Shown in pieces: positions 22,739 to 30,437 of a stretch of 32,403 nt of DNA. The position numbers and the translations under genes are program-made. Where the stretch lies: positions 1 to 32,403 of the forward strand of contig NZ_JACMYK010000080.1 of the NCBI RefSeq assembly GCF_020889785.1, given 5' to 3'. This DNA is from Bradyrhizobium acaciae (GTDB taxonomy: Bacteria; Pseudomonadota; Alphaproteobacteria; Rhizobiales; Xanthobacteraceae). Below the pieces are notes generated by a model. The model had not been told where the DNA came from. It ran no database searches and saw only the letters and a program-made list of their open reading frames with translations. Position 1 is the first letter of the stretch, and every line of letters begins with the position of its first letter.

Positions 22739-23380
22739 GCGATCGGTCTCGTATTCAAGCTCTGGCCGCAGCGCGCGCATCTTCCCGGCAAGCCTGTGGC
22801 TTGCCGTCTCCTCCGCGTGTGCGAGGCGGTTGACGAGCGCGACATAGTCGGCATCGCTCTTGTGCTGATTGAGTTTCGACTGGCCCTCGATCTCGTCGAC
22901 GACGATATCGATCACCCTGATCCCCGCCAGCATCTGTTCGCGCTTGCCCGGCTCCATCTGTGCAAGGTCCCAGGGTTGCTTCGGCAGTCGCGCCTCGGAG
23001 ACTGCAAGCAGCGCATCGCCATGGCCGCGGTTCTCCTCGTGATCGCGAAGGTGGGCGACGCCGGACAGATGCACCGCCTCGTACAGCCAGGTCGAGACGT
23101 TATCGCGTGAGACGTACCAATCGTTCGAGATATAGGCGTCGTCGCCGGACACGATCAGCAGGAAGCGCCTGACGCCGTCGGCGAGCTCGACCAGCGGGTT
23201 CCTGGCGGTGAGATGGATTTGCACGACCACGCGCTCCTCGCGCCGCGCGATCGCGAACGGCACATGCGATGCCCGCGGGCCGCGCGCATCGGCGGCGACG
23301 ATGGCGCCGAAGCCGCGCGCCGCCGCAAAGGCCAGTGCGCGGTCCTGCTCGATGCGAAACTGGGGACGGAGGATGTGCAT
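22682..23380 (-). CDS. PaiB-like FMN-binding protein
   Basis: 232 residues. Family motifs are ASHVPFAI at 37-44, SGDDAYISNDWY at 78-89, VSTWLYEAVHLSG at 95-107 and KLNQHKSD at 169-176. They match PaiB/FMN-binding split-barrel proteins, annotated as negative regulators of sporulation and protease genes in Bacillus but of unproven role in proteobacteria; FMN or heme binding is likely. From V215 to the end the protein is translated from an interspersed repeat (bases 22682-22738), which also supplies the TAA stop. ATG 23380 lacks a clear ribosome-binding site but matches the family N-terminus (MHILRPQF). Confidence 0.9.
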   Translation of the reverse strand: MHILRPQFRIEQDRALAFAAARGFGAIVAADARGPRASHVPFAIARREERVVVQIHLTARNPLVELADGVRRFLLIVSGDDAYISNDWYVSRDNVSTWLYEAVHLSGVAHLRDHEENRGHGDALLAVSEARLPKQPWDLAQMEPGKREQMLAGIRVIDIVVDEIEGQSKLNQHKSDADYVALVNRLAHAEETASHRLAGKMRALRPELEYETDRVGGLVSQRVRPKGGPMTG

Positions 23381-23465
23381 GGCGGCGGCGCTCGCAGCTG
23401 GAGGGAGACGACCCAGCGAGGCTAGCGCAACTTTCGCCGGAGATCACCGCCATGCACCGTCCGGC

Positions 23466-23708
23466 TCAGCAGATCATGGCATTGTCGCCATGATCGCAGA
23501 CGCCGCCGGGCTGGTCCCGCGGCAGCGCCTCGGACTCGCCGAAGCGTAAGGCCGGCGCCCGGAGCGCTGCACCGCTCCAGTGGTTGGCGCCGGGGTGCCC
23601 CTTCACGAAAGCGTACGGCCCGGCCGCCGGAACCTCGCGCGCCATGGCGGACGTCGTCAGCATGGCGAGCGCGACCAGGCCCGCAGCGACGTGCTTAATC
23701 CCGATCAT
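23466..23708 (-). CDS. Small exported protein of unknown function
   Basis: 80 residues. A signal peptide covers 1-23 (AAGLVALAMLTTSAMA), and the mature part is about 57 residues with two cysteines near the end (GGVCDHGDNAMIC). AGGAG is well placed before ATG 23708. No domain recognised. It precedes the PaiB-like gene on the same strand with an 85-base gap. Confidence 0.75.
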   Translation of the reverse strand: MIGIKHVAAGLVALAMLTTSAMAREVPAAGPYAFVKGHPGANHWSGAALRAPALRFGESEALPRDQPGGVCDHGDNAMIC

Positions 23709-24142
23709 CGAGCTTCTCCTGTCGGATTCAACAGGATGGGGCTATCTCGCCCGCCTGCTGAAGCATTTTCGCTGCTACCATGACGAACGGCGGTGCCCGA
23801 TTATTCCGGGACGACGAGGCGAATTCGCGTTTCCGACGGCTCGGTTCGACACATTCGATTGATCGGGGCGTGACCGGCTTCCGGAAAGTTGCGCCCGCAC
23901 CCATGGTCGTCATCGCCCAATCCCTTTCACAACCAGAGCCGGTGGTTATGCGATCCCGGCTTCGCCAGGACGACGATTGGGGAGATCGCGGGCTCGAACC
24001 GGGAAGACCGCGACGCGACCGTCTCGCAGCGCCACGCCAGCGATCGCCGCCCATCCGTAGAGGCTCGTTCCGCCGTTGAACTGACCGCAACTGGCGGGTT
24101 ACGCTGTCTCAATTCTCACGCCCTCCCGCTGGAAGGATCACC
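23709..24142. other. Gene-free stretch with repeat fragments
   Basis: Frames of 80-120 codons are open on both strands, but their products are low-complexity and Arg-rich with no start signals, so I do not call a gene. GTGGTTATGCGATCCCGG followed by CTTCGCCAGGACGAC (about 23940-23972) looks like half of a palindromic repeat, and GGCGGGTTACGCT (about 24093-24105) is a fragment of the GTAGGG-type repeat. Promoters for the flanking divergent genes must lie here. Confidence 0.5.
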
Positions 24143-24316
24143 ATGAACGGCAATCGATATTATGGCGTCCGCGTCGAGGGCGCGAAATACGGCGTGGGGT
24201 TCGGCTCGGCCCTGGCGATTGCGATCTCCTACACCAAGAACCATTCGATCCTGTGGGCGATCATCCACGGTATCCTGGGCTGGCTGTACGTCATCTACGC
24301 GGCACTGTTCGGTTGA
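24143..24316 (+). CDS. Small membrane protein (57 aa)
   Basis: The product starts MNGNRYYGVRVEGAKYGVGF, and its C-terminal half is hydrophobic (ILWAIIHGILGWLYVIYAAL), giving one or two membrane segments. GGAAGGA lies six bases before ATG 24143. The stop is only 10 bases before the pyridoxal kinase start, so the two are probably co-transcribed and translationally coupled. The longer frame that overlaps it belongs to an upstream extension of the kinase gene and is not supported. Confidence 0.8.
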   Translation: MNGNRYYGVRVEGAKYGVGFGSALAIAISYTKNHSILWAIIHGILGWLYVIYAALFG

Positions 24317-24326
24317 TGCGGACAAC

Positions 24327-25184
24327 ATGACCGTCATCTCGATCCAATCCCAGGTCGCCTGGGGCCATGTCGGCAACAGCGCCGCGACCTTTCCGATCCA
24401 GCTGCACGGCATCGACGTCGTCGCCGTTCCGACCACGTTGCTCAGCAACCGTCCGGGCTATCCGACGATCCGCGGCCGGGTACTCGACGTGCAGCTCGTC
24501 GCCGACCTGCTGCGCGGGGTCGAGGAGCGTGGCGCGGTCGAGGCCGCGCGGATGATCCTGTCGGGCTATCTCGGCTCAGCCGACATCGCCATGGATGTCG
24601 CCGACTTCGTCGCCCGTGCCAAGGCACAAAACCCGGCCCTGCTTTATTGCTGCGATCCCGTGCTCGGCGACCGCGACCGTGGCATGTTCGTGCGATCGGA
24701 CATTCCGCCACTGGTGCGCGACCAGCTCTGTGCGCTGGCCGACATCATCACGCCCAACCATTTCGAGTTCGAATTCCTCTGCGGCGCGCGCGTGACGACA
24801 ATCGATGACGTGGTTGCGCAGGCACGCACGCTGATGGCGCGGGGACCGGAGACCATCGTCGTGACCAGCGCCGAGCTTGCCGGCACGCCCCACAGTGAGA
24901 TCGAGACGCTGGCGATCGAGCATACGGGAGCCTGGAGAGTGCGCACCCCGCGCGTGCCGATCAGCCCGTCCGGCACCGGCGACCTGTTCGCCGCGCTGTT
25001 CGTCGCCGCGCGCGTCCGCGGCCTCGCGACCCCGGAGGCGCTCAGCCATGCCGCGTCCGGCATCCACGGCGTGCTGGAGCGCACCGCGCAGAGAGGAACC
25101 GAGGAGATGCGGATCGTCGAAAGTGCCGACGTGATGCTCGATCCGAAGCCGCGCTTCGCGGCGGTCGCCATCCCCGCATCCTGA
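24327..25184 (+). CDS. pdxY: Pyridoxal kinase (PdxY/PdxK type)
   Basis: 285 residues, ribokinase-fold B6 kinase. It begins MTVISIQSQVAWGHVGNSAA, the family start, with SNRPGYPTIRG at 40-50, CDPVLGDRDRGMFV at 109-122, the TPNHFEFEFL motif at 142-151 and the anion-hole motif GTGD at 216-219 (catalytic D219). It phosphorylates pyridoxal or related vitamers to the 5'-phosphate in the salvage pathway. The frame is open upstream to 24162, but that part overlaps the small membrane-protein gene in another frame and is not family-like. Second gene of a four-gene operon (24143-26172); 17 bases to the next gene. Confidence 0.93.
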   Translation: MTVISIQSQVAWGHVGNSAATFPIQLHGIDVVAVPTTLLSNRPGYPTIRGRVLDVQLVADLLRGVEERGAVEAARMILSGYLGSADIAMDVADFVARAKAQNPALLYCCDPVLGDRDRGMFVRSDIPPLVRDQLCALADIITPNHFEFEFLCGARVTTIDDVVAQARTLMARGPETIVVTSAELAGTPHSEIETLAIEHTGAWRVRTPRVPISPSGTGDLFAALFVAARVRGLATPEALSHAASGIHGVLERTAQRGTEEMRIVESADVMLDPKPRFAAVAIPAS

Positions 25185-25201
25185 CATCCGGAACCCACGA
25201 C

Positions 25202-25828
25202 ATGATCGACCTCACCACCCTCCTCACCTACGCCGCCGTCGTGCTCGGCCTGTTCCTGATCCCCGGGCCCGCGGTGCTGCTGGTGCTCGCGCGCTCGGTC
25301 ACCGGCGGACCGCGCGTCGGCGTCGCCACCGGGTTCGGCATCGCGCTCGGCGATCTCGTCCACACCGCGATGGCGACGTGCGGCCTGTCGGCCGTGCTGA
25401 TGACCTCGGCGCTCGCGTTCTCGATCATCAAATATGCCGGCGTGATCTACCTGATCGTGCTCGGCATCCGCGCACTGTTCGAGAAGAACGACGAGCTGCA
25501 TTTGCCGGCGTCGCAGCCGGTCGATCCGCGCCGCGCGTTCCGGCAGGCGGTCTGGGCGGAAATGCTCAATCCGAAGACCGCGCTGTTCTTCCTCGCCTTC
25601 CTGCCGCAGTTCGTCCATCCCGGCCACGGCTCGGCCGTCGCGCAGTTCGCGACGCTCGGCCTGATCTTCGTCGTGATGAGCGCGGCCTATACCTCGCTGC
25701 TCGCGCTCGCCGCCGGCCGGATCAGCCCGTGGATCAGGCGGCATCGCCGCATCGGGCAGTGGCAGGGCCGCGTGGTCGGCACGATCTATATCGCACTCGG
25801 CATCCGCCTCGCGTTTCAGGAGCGCTGA
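25202..25828 (+). CDS. LysE/RhtB-family amino-acid exporter
   Basis: 208 residues, about six membrane segments. The family signature LFLIPGPAVLLVLARSVTGG is at residues 17-36, with GFGIALGDLVHT and AEMLNPKTALFFLAFLPQF further on. Such inner-membrane proteins export amino acids or related metabolites; the substrate is unknown. The gene lies 17 bases after the pyridoxal kinase, and its TGA overlaps the next ATG (TGATG at 25826-25830), indicating translational coupling. Confidence 0.93.
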   Translation: MIDLTTLLTYAAVVLGLFLIPGPAVLLVLARSVTGGPRVGVATGFGIALGDLVHTAMATCGLSAVLMTSALAFSIIKYAGVIYLIVLGIRALFEKNDELHLPASQPVDPRRAFRQAVWAEMLNPKTALFFLAFLPQFVHPGHGSAVAQFATLGLIFVVMSAAYTSLLALAAGRISPWIRRHRRIGQWQGRVVGTIYIALGIRLAFQER

Positions 25829-26172
25829 TGTCTCCACTGAAGCCCCAAGCCACCTATGACGACTTCGCTCGCCTCGACATCCGGATCGGCAAGGTGGTCG
25901 AGGTGCAACCGTTTCCGCGCGCCCGCAATCCCTCCTACAAGGTCGGCGTCGAAGTCGGCGCCGAGCGGATCATGTGGTCGAGCGCCCAGATCACGAATTA
26001 CGAGCCGGCGGCGCTGGTCGGCTCGCTGGTGGTGTGCGTCTGCAATCTGGGTGCGAAGAACATCGCCGGCTTCACCTCGGAACTGCTGATCCTCGGCGCC
26101 AGGGACGCCTGTGGCCGGGTGATCGTGCTCGGCCCGCGCAGCGAGGTGGCGATCGGCGAGCCGATCTTCTGA
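25828..26172 (+). CDS. csaA: CsaA-like tRNA-binding-domain protein
   Basis: 114 residues, a single EMAP-II/CsaA-type OB-fold domain: FARLDIRIGKVVEV, FPRARNPSYKVGVEVG, SSAQITNYEP, NLGAKNIAGFTSELLILGA. CsaA binds tRNA and in Bacillus has chaperone and secretion-related activity. The start ATG 25828 overlaps the LysE stop by one base, so it is the last gene of the operon. After the stop, a six-base-pair hairpin ATCACG-GCCG-CGTGAT (26183-26198) without a T tract may mark the operon end. Confidence 0.93.
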   Translation: MSPLKPQATYDDFARLDIRIGKVVEVQPFPRARNPSYKVGVEVGAERIMWSSAQITNYEPAALVGSLVVCVCNLGAKNIAGFTSELLILGARDACGRVIVLGPRSEVAIGEPIF

Positions 26173-26244
26173 GGTCACAGAGATCACGGCCGCGTGATTC
26201 AAATCGTTTGGAATCCCCGTAGTTTACCGATGGGGGATCACCCG

Positions 26245-26289
26245 GATTCTCGGCGCCCGCGCGCGCTGCTATTCCAATGCGCGAGAATC
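26245..26289. promoter_or_regulatory. Inverted repeat in the leader of a DUF6894 gene
   Basis: GATTCTCG (26245-26252) and CGAGAATC (26282-26289) are perfect reverse complements 29 bases apart, ending 22 bases before the ATG at 26312. It could be a regulator site or a hairpin near the ribosome-binding site. Confidence 0.35.
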
Positions 26290-26311
26290 GCTTCGGCATG
26301 GGAATCGGAAG

Positions 26312-26542
26312 ATGTCTGCAGTTTTCTTTCACTGCTCCGACGACAAGCACGTCATCCTGGATCGCACCGGCGTCGCAATGGACCTTTCGGAGGCGCGCCT
26401 TTATGCGGAGCAGCTTGCACGCAGCTTTGTCATGACACCGAGTGTGGAAGACTGGCGCAACTGGGCGGTCCACGTCACCGACGATATCGGAACGGAAATC
26501 TTCGAGCTGCCGTTCACCGCCATCCTCGGCGAGCTGCACTGA
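26312..26542 (+). CDS. DUF6894-like small protein (copy 1)
   Basis: 76 residues starting MSAVFFHCSDDKHVILD, with ALARSF-like helix LYAEQLARSF and the ending VHVTDDIGTEIFELPF. Small size, the FFH start and the TD-G-E-ELPF end match the DUF6894 family, widespread in Bradyrhizobium and of unknown function. A second member is at 27051. The next small gene starts 10 bases after the stop. Confidence 0.8.
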   Translation: MSAVFFHCSDDKHVILDRTGVAMDLSEARLYAEQLARSFVMTPSVEDWRNWAVHVTDDIGTEIFELPFTAILGELH

Positions 26543-26551
26543 GGGCGTGTC

Positions 26552-26725
26552 ATGAGTGCGATGGAACTTGCCCTGCAGCCCCTGCGCCGCCGCTTCGCCC
26601 GCCTCGTCGTGCGCTGCGTCACGCTGATCGATGGCGTCATGAACCCCTATCGCCCTGAGCTGTACTACATGCGCGGGCCGGGTCCGAAGTGCCACGCCAG
26701 GCGGCAAGCCGCCTTGCGCGACTAG
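26552..26725 (+). CDS. Small arginine-rich protein (57 aa)
   Basis: It starts MSAMELALQPLRRRFARLVV and ends RRQAALRD. Codons are strongly G/C-ending throughout, as in real genes here, and GAGGG (26541-26545) overlaps the preceding stop at good spacing. It is therefore probably translated and coupled to the DUF6894 gene. Net positive charge suggests nucleic-acid or membrane-surface binding; no domain recognised. A hairpin terminator candidate follows. Confidence 0.65.
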   Translation: MSAMELALQPLRRRFARLVVRCVTLIDGVMNPYRPELYYMRGPGPKCHARRQAALRD

Positions 26726-26748
26726 CTTCAGGGCGTCAGCGACGAGAA

Positions 26749-26778
26749 AAGGCCGGCGGGCGTTACGCCACCGGCCTT
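26749..26778 (+). terminator. Terminator-like hairpin
   Basis: AAGGCCGG (26749-26756) pairs with CCGGCCTT (26771-26778), with an inner stem GGCG-TTA-CGCC-like (26759-26769). The following tract, CTCCT, is T-poor, so strength is uncertain. Confidence 0.55.
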
Positions 26779-27050
26779 CTCCTGCAGCTGCCGGTTCCCG
26801 GAGTCCGGTTCCGCTGCAATTCCAACTGGGCTCAAGCTTGCGACGACAGTTTTAATCAAATCTTAACGCCATGGCGGTGAGCTGGATCGCAGGACTTCTT
26901 CGCCGTGCCGCGCGTGCTCAATCGCTTGTCTTGCGTCATGCGCTGCACATCGTTTTTGCGCCAATCGCTGGTTGATTGTGCGTGATGCATCTTAGGGAAC
27001 GCTCGACTCAGTGTTACCCTGTGATGCAAACCGAAACGGAGAACTTCGGA
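26779..27050. other. Gene-free stretch before the second DUF6894 gene
   Basis: 272 bases with no supported coding frame. It contains an AT-richer patch (TTTTAATCAAATCTTAACG near 26850-26868) that may hold a promoter, but no clear -35/-10 pair. Confidence 0.4.
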
Positions 27051-27287
27051 ATGCCGTACTACACCTTCGATCTCGTGGTGGGGGACGAGTTCCGCAATCA
27101 AGGAACGATCATCCTCGAAGACATCAGCGTCGCCTCCGATCGCGCCGATCAGCTCGCCAACGAGCTGTCGCAGGTCAAGCCGGAGTTGAAGGCGTGCGGC
27201 TGCGCCGTGCGCGTCACCGACATTGACCGGCACGAGCTGTACCGGACACCGCTCGATCCCGTGCCACGTTGGCGCAGGACGGGCTAG
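27051..27287 (+). CDS. DUF6894-like small protein (copy 2)
   Basis: 78 residues starting MPYYTFDLVVGDEFRNQGTI, with ISVASDRADQLANELSQV and the ending AVRVTDIDRHELYRTPLDP. It shares the pattern of the DUF6894 protein at 26312. GGAG at 27038-27041 precedes ATG 27051; ATG 27024 and TTG 26976 are in frame but not family-like. Function unknown. Confidence 0.8.
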   Translation: MPYYTFDLVVGDEFRNQGTIILEDISVASDRADQLANELSQVKPELKACGCAVRVTDIDRHELYRTPLDPVPRWRRTG

Positions 27288-27399
27288 CGCCGGCAGGAAC
27301 CGGGTTCAGCTGATCGCGCTTGTCGGCGCGCGGTGCTGATCTTGCTGCGCATGGCGGCAGGTAACGCTGCCCTGCAAGACCAGCCCGCGCGTAACCAGA

Positions 27400-27921
27400 T
27401 CACTTCTTCAGGTTCAGCCGGCCGATGAAGTCGCGCTTGCCGAGCGGCGCGCCCTTGTGACGCAGGATGTCGTAGGCTGTGGTCGAGTGGAAGAAGAAGT
27501 TCGGCAGCGAGAACGACATCAGGAATCCTTCGGCCGTGAACGGCATCGAGCGGTCACCGACCTTGAACATCACTTCGCGCCCGAGCAACGCATTGACCGC
27601 ATCCGGCGTCAGCGTCGACAATTCGCTCTGCGCGTCCTTCACCAGCGCCTGTAGCGCGGCGTAGTCCAGATCGGGCTTGCCGGACGGCGGCACGAACACG
27701 CCGTTCTTCGCGGCATCCATCGCGCCGCGGGAATGGTGCGCGAGCGAGACCACCTGGAAGCGGAACGGCAACATGTCGGGAAACAGCCGGGTTTCGACGA
27801 TCTCGGCCGGATCGACGCCGGCATCCTTGAAATGCGCCAGGCTCTTGTCGAGAAAGCCCGAAGTGGCGCCGAGGATCTGCAGATAGTTGGCAACGGTCGC
27901 GTCGTAGAGTGAAAAGGTCAT
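27400..27921 (-). CDS. DUF1993 family protein (DinB-like helical bundle)
   Basis: 173 residues starting MTFSLYDATVANYLQILGAT, with RLFPDMLPFRFQVVSLAHHSRGA split over 44-66 and FFFHSTTAYDILRHKG near the end. This is the full length and pattern of DUF1993, distantly related to DinB/YfiT metal-binding bundles; histidines in LAHHS and FFFHS could bind metal. Its reaction is unknown. GGGGGA precedes ATG 27921; the upstream in-frame ATG 27993 is not needed. Confidence 0.9.
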   Translation of the reverse strand: MTFSLYDATVANYLQILGATSGFLDKSLAHFKDAGVDPAEIVETRLFPDMLPFRFQVVSLAHHSRGAMDAAKNGVFVPPSGKPDLDYAALQALVKDAQSELSTLTPDAVNALLGREVMFKVGDRSMPFTAEGFLMSFSLPNFFFHSTTAYDILRHKGAPLGKRDFIGRLNLKK

Positions 27922-28070
27922 GGCGAATTCCCCCATATAGAATTTGTCTGCTGCTTGCCGCCGCAGAGTTCCCGGAATTTCCGGCGAAGGCAAGCGGCAG
28001 TGGGGATTCGCAAGTCGAATGGTCCAGCGCCCAGCGCCGGATCATTCGATCAGCACGTGGCTTCTGACCG

Positions 28071-28256
28071 TCAGCTTTGATGCGGTCCGCGCATCATCTT
28101 CAGGGCGTCCTCGATATGACGCCAATCGCGGGCGTCTTCGGTCTCGCCCTTGCGCTCGCAGGCCACGGCGTTCTGCGCGGCTTGCGCGATCGCCTCGGGG
28201 CCGTGCTTCAACAACATCTGCCGGGCGATGGTGTGGATCTGCATCTCGGCTATCAT
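28071..28256 (-). CDS. Small conserved-type hypothetical protein (61 aa)
   Basis: It starts MIAEMQIHTIARQMLLKHGP and ends DWRHIEDALKMMRGPHQS; a helical, charged, soluble protein. GAGGAG lies seven bases before ATG 28256 and fixes the start over the longer frame to 28364. I recall similar proteins in Bradyrhizobium but know no function. It is divergent from the methyltransferase gene. Confidence 0.82.
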   Translation of the reverse strand: MIAEMQIHTIARQMLLKHGPEAIAQAAQNAVACERKGETEDARDWRHIEDALKMMRGPHQS

Positions 28257-28435
28257 GGCGTTCTCCTCGGCTGTCTGACCCCGCGGGACGGGCATTCGGC
28301 GCATCCCGCGGCGCTGGCATAAGAAACCGCTGAATGCCGCGTCTGGTTCCCATGCGCGACACAATCAGCGGTTCCCACGCGCCGCGGCGGCGGTTACAGA
28401 GGGGCAACCTCCGTCCCTTCTTGAGTTGCCGTGCC

Positions 28436-29164
28436 ATGGCGCAGAACATCTACGACGATCCCGGCTTCTTCGCCGGCTACAGCCAGTTGCCGCGGCAGGT
28501 CCGCGGCCTGCTCGGCGCGCCCGAATGGCCTGCGATCCGCGCCATGCTGCCCGACATCGGCGGCAAGCGCGTGGTCGATCTCGGCTGCGGCTTCGGCTGG
28601 GTGTCACGCTGGATGCGCGAGCAAGGCGCGTCCGACGTACTCGGCGTCGACCTCTCGCAGAACATGATCGCGCGCGCCACCGCCATGACGCAGGATCCGG
28701 CCATCACCTTCGAGATCGCCGATCTCGAGACGCTGGAGCTGCCGAAGGCAACGTTCGATCTCGCCTACAGTGCCCTCACCTTCCACTACATCAGGGATTT
28801 CGATCGGCTGGCGCGCATGCTCTATCGCACGCTCGTCGCGGACGGGCATCTGGTCTTCACCATCGAACATCCGATCTACATGGCGGCCGCCCATCCGGAT
28901 TGGGTACACGACCAGGACGGCCGCAAGACCTGGCCGGTCAACCGCTATTTCATCGAAGGCGAACGCCGGACGGATTGGTACGTCAAGGGCGTGCTGAAAT
29001 ATCACCGCACCGTCGGCACCACGCTCAATGCGTTGATCGGCGCCGGCTTCACGTTGCGCCATGTCGAGGAATTCTCCCCGACGCGGGAGCAGATCAAGGC
29101 GATGCCTGAACTCGCCGACGAACTCGAGCGTCCAATGATGATGCTGGTGTCAGCGCAGCGCTAG
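28436..29164 (+). CDS. Class I SAM-dependent methyltransferase
   Basis: 242 residues. SAM-binding motif I is VVDLGCGFG (46-54), the acidic residue of motif II is in LGVDLSQNM, and ALTFHYIRDFDRLARMLYR with DGHLVFTIEHP completes a methyltransferase type 11-like core. The small-molecule substrate is unknown. ATG 28436 gives the family-like N-terminus NIYDDPGFFAGYSQL; the ribosome-binding site is weak. The TAG stop (29162-29164) touches a palindromic repeat that separates it from the convergent gene at 29226. Confidence 0.9.
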   Translation: MAQNIYDDPGFFAGYSQLPRQVRGLLGAPEWPAIRAMLPDIGGKRVVDLGCGFGWVSRWMREQGASDVLGVDLSQNMIARATAMTQDPAITFEIADLETLELPKATFDLAYSALTFHYIRDFDRLARMLYRTLVADGHLVFTIEHPIYMAAAHPDWVHDQDGRKTWPVNRYFIEGERRTDWYVKGVLKYHRTVGTTLNALIGAGFTLRHVEEFSPTREQIKAMPELADELERPMMMLVSAQR

Positions 29165-29212
29165 CGCATGATCCGGAAAAGTGCGAAGCGGTTTTCCGAA
29201 GAGATTATGCGC
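29164..29212. repeat. Palindromic intergenic repeat between convergent genes
   Basis: GCGCATGATCCGGAAAA and the downstream TTTTCCG...ATGCGC form a near-complete dyad, with GCGCAT (29164-29169) pairing with ATGCGC (29207-29212). From memory it resembles a dispersed Rhizobiales palindrome. Its first base is the last base of the methyltransferase stop. Confidence 0.75.
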
Positions 29213-29225
29213 AAACCACGAGGCA

Positions 29226-29405
29226 TCACGCCGCGAGCAGCTTCTCAAATTCCTCGGGCGGGTATGATTTTCCGTCCTTGTCGGTGATCACCACCTGCCA
29301 TCCCTCGCTGGCCCAGACCCTGGCCTTGGCGATGATGATGAACGTGCTCTCCCGCTCGATCCTGACCGTTTCGTTCTCGCGTTCTGCGATCATCTTGTAG
29401 GCCAA
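29226..29405 (-). CDS. Small conserved-type hypothetical protein (59 aa, TTG start)
   Basis: The core is MIAERENETVRIERESTFII then WASEGWQVVITDKDG and EEFEKLLAA. TTG 29405 is preferred because GAGGGA lies eight bases before it; ATG 29432 (68 aa) and ATG 29393 (55 aa) are in frame without good signals. A soluble small protein, no domain recognised, convergent with the methyltransferase gene. Confidence 0.7.
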   Translation of the reverse strand: MAYKMIAERENETVRIERESTFIIIAKARVWASEGWQVVITDKDGKSYPPEEFEKLLAA

Positions 29406-29537
29406 CGCTTGTCCCTCGCCAACGTCATCCATCCGGCGGTGTGTTGGCAGCGGCTTTGGGCCGCAATTCGCTGGGAGTGTGACAATTTGGTGGAAGCCCC
29501 ACTGCAAGATGCGGCAGAGCGCAATTTGCGGTCGCGG

Positions 29538-30332
29538 CTACGCCAGTTTGCCTATCAAAGTCGGCATATCGAGCGCCGACGAGTTGACATTGACGCTGCG
29601 CGCGAATCGCAGCTGCGGTCCCTCGAAGGTGCAGGTCACGGTATCGCGGAACGCCGATTCGACGAAAGTCCAGGTCATCACGAAGGTGCGCAGGTCGCGC
29701 CAGGTGCCGCTCGCGACCACCCGCATCATTTCGGGCTGGTACTCGTGATGCAGCTTGTTGCCGGTCATCGTCGTGGTGCCCTCGCGCGGCGCGTCGAGAC
29801 CGACCTCGATCTTGTGCGTACCCCTGCCGTCCTCGAGCGTGAAGGTGCAGGTCTTGCCGGCGAAGCTGAGACCGACCGATTTGATCGCATCGGCATTCTC
29901 CGGCATCTGCCATGTCTTGCCGGAAATCTGCACCGCGACCGGCGACGATGCCGGCACCAATGGCGGCAGCAGCTGCAAGGCCGCGGTGCGCGCCTTAAGC
30001 TTCTCGGCATCGGCATCGTTCTTCGTCACTGTGCCTGCGAACATCGCGGGGAAATGTCGGAACACCAGTTTGTTGAAGCCGGTGCGTTGCGGAATGCCGG
30101 CGGTGATCGCGAGCACGGCCTTGTGCTTGGGGAAGACGAAGCTGAGCTGGTCGAACAGCCCGTCGGCGTAGAACGTCTCGGGGCCGATCCACCATTGATA
30201 GCCATAGGTGTCCTTGACATGCGGCTGCTGCACCGCCTCCACCCAGTCGGCGGGCAGCACCTGCTTGCCTTCCCACATGCCGTTCTGGGCGTACAGGATG
30301 CCGAGCTTGAGGCAATCGCACGCGGCGCGCAT
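29538..30332 (-). pseudogene. Beta-lactamase-family serine hydrolase, 5'-truncated remnant
   Basis: The remaining 264 codons correspond to the C-terminal part of serine hydrolases of the class C beta-lactamase / 6-aminohexanoate-dimer hydrolase type: CDCLKLGILYAQNGMWEGKQ, LPADWVEAVQQP and YGYQWWIGP are typical of the region after the active site. The SxxK and YxN motifs, which should lie upstream, are absent. Similarity stops at about 30330, where the sequence becomes the terminator of a separate minus-strand RNA. An ATG at 30332 could start translation, but without the catalytic half the product cannot be an active hydrolase. I see no internal frameshift. Confidence 0.8.
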
Positions 30333-30336
30333 CCCT

Positions 30337-30374
30337 AAAAGAAAAGCCCCGCCTCGGTGGGACTCCAAGGCGGG
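30337..30374 (-). terminator. Rho-independent terminator
   Basis: On the minus strand a seven-base-pair GC stem with a 13-base loop is followed by a T-rich tail (TTTTCTTTT). It ends either the small RNA or the rlpA transcript and marks the edge of the hydrolase remnant. Confidence 0.85.
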
Positions 30375-30430
30375 AAAGGTTCATTGGGTAGAAATCCACG
30401 CGCCTGGAAAACGAGAGCGCGGGAAGTAGC
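30337..30430 (-). ncRNA. Candidate small RNA of about 95 nt with its own promoter and terminator
   Basis: Between rlpA and the hydrolase remnant, the minus strand has TTGTCC (30465-30460), a 16-base spacer and TAGAAT (30443-30438), five of six to the -10 consensus. About 95 bases downstream is a strong terminator: CCCGCCT (30374-30368) pairs with AGGCGGG (30354-30348), followed by TTTTCTTTT. An upstream hairpin with GCGC arms lies near 30390-30415. No coding frame fits. The 5' part is pyrimidine-rich (CTACTTCCCGCGC), which could pair with ribosome-binding sites. Alternatively the terminator serves rlpA, whose stop is 174 bases upstream. Confidence 0.55.
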
Positions 30431-30437
30431 GGCATCA

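Noticed and set aside
23980..24010. tRNA T-loop-like GGCTCGAACCGGG
   Set aside because: No acceptor stem, anticodon arm or CCA end can be built around it.
23728..24112. A gene in the gap before the pyridoxal kinase operon
   Set aside because: Overlapping frames on both strands are Arg/Ser/Pro-rich, lack start signals and overlap repeat fragments.
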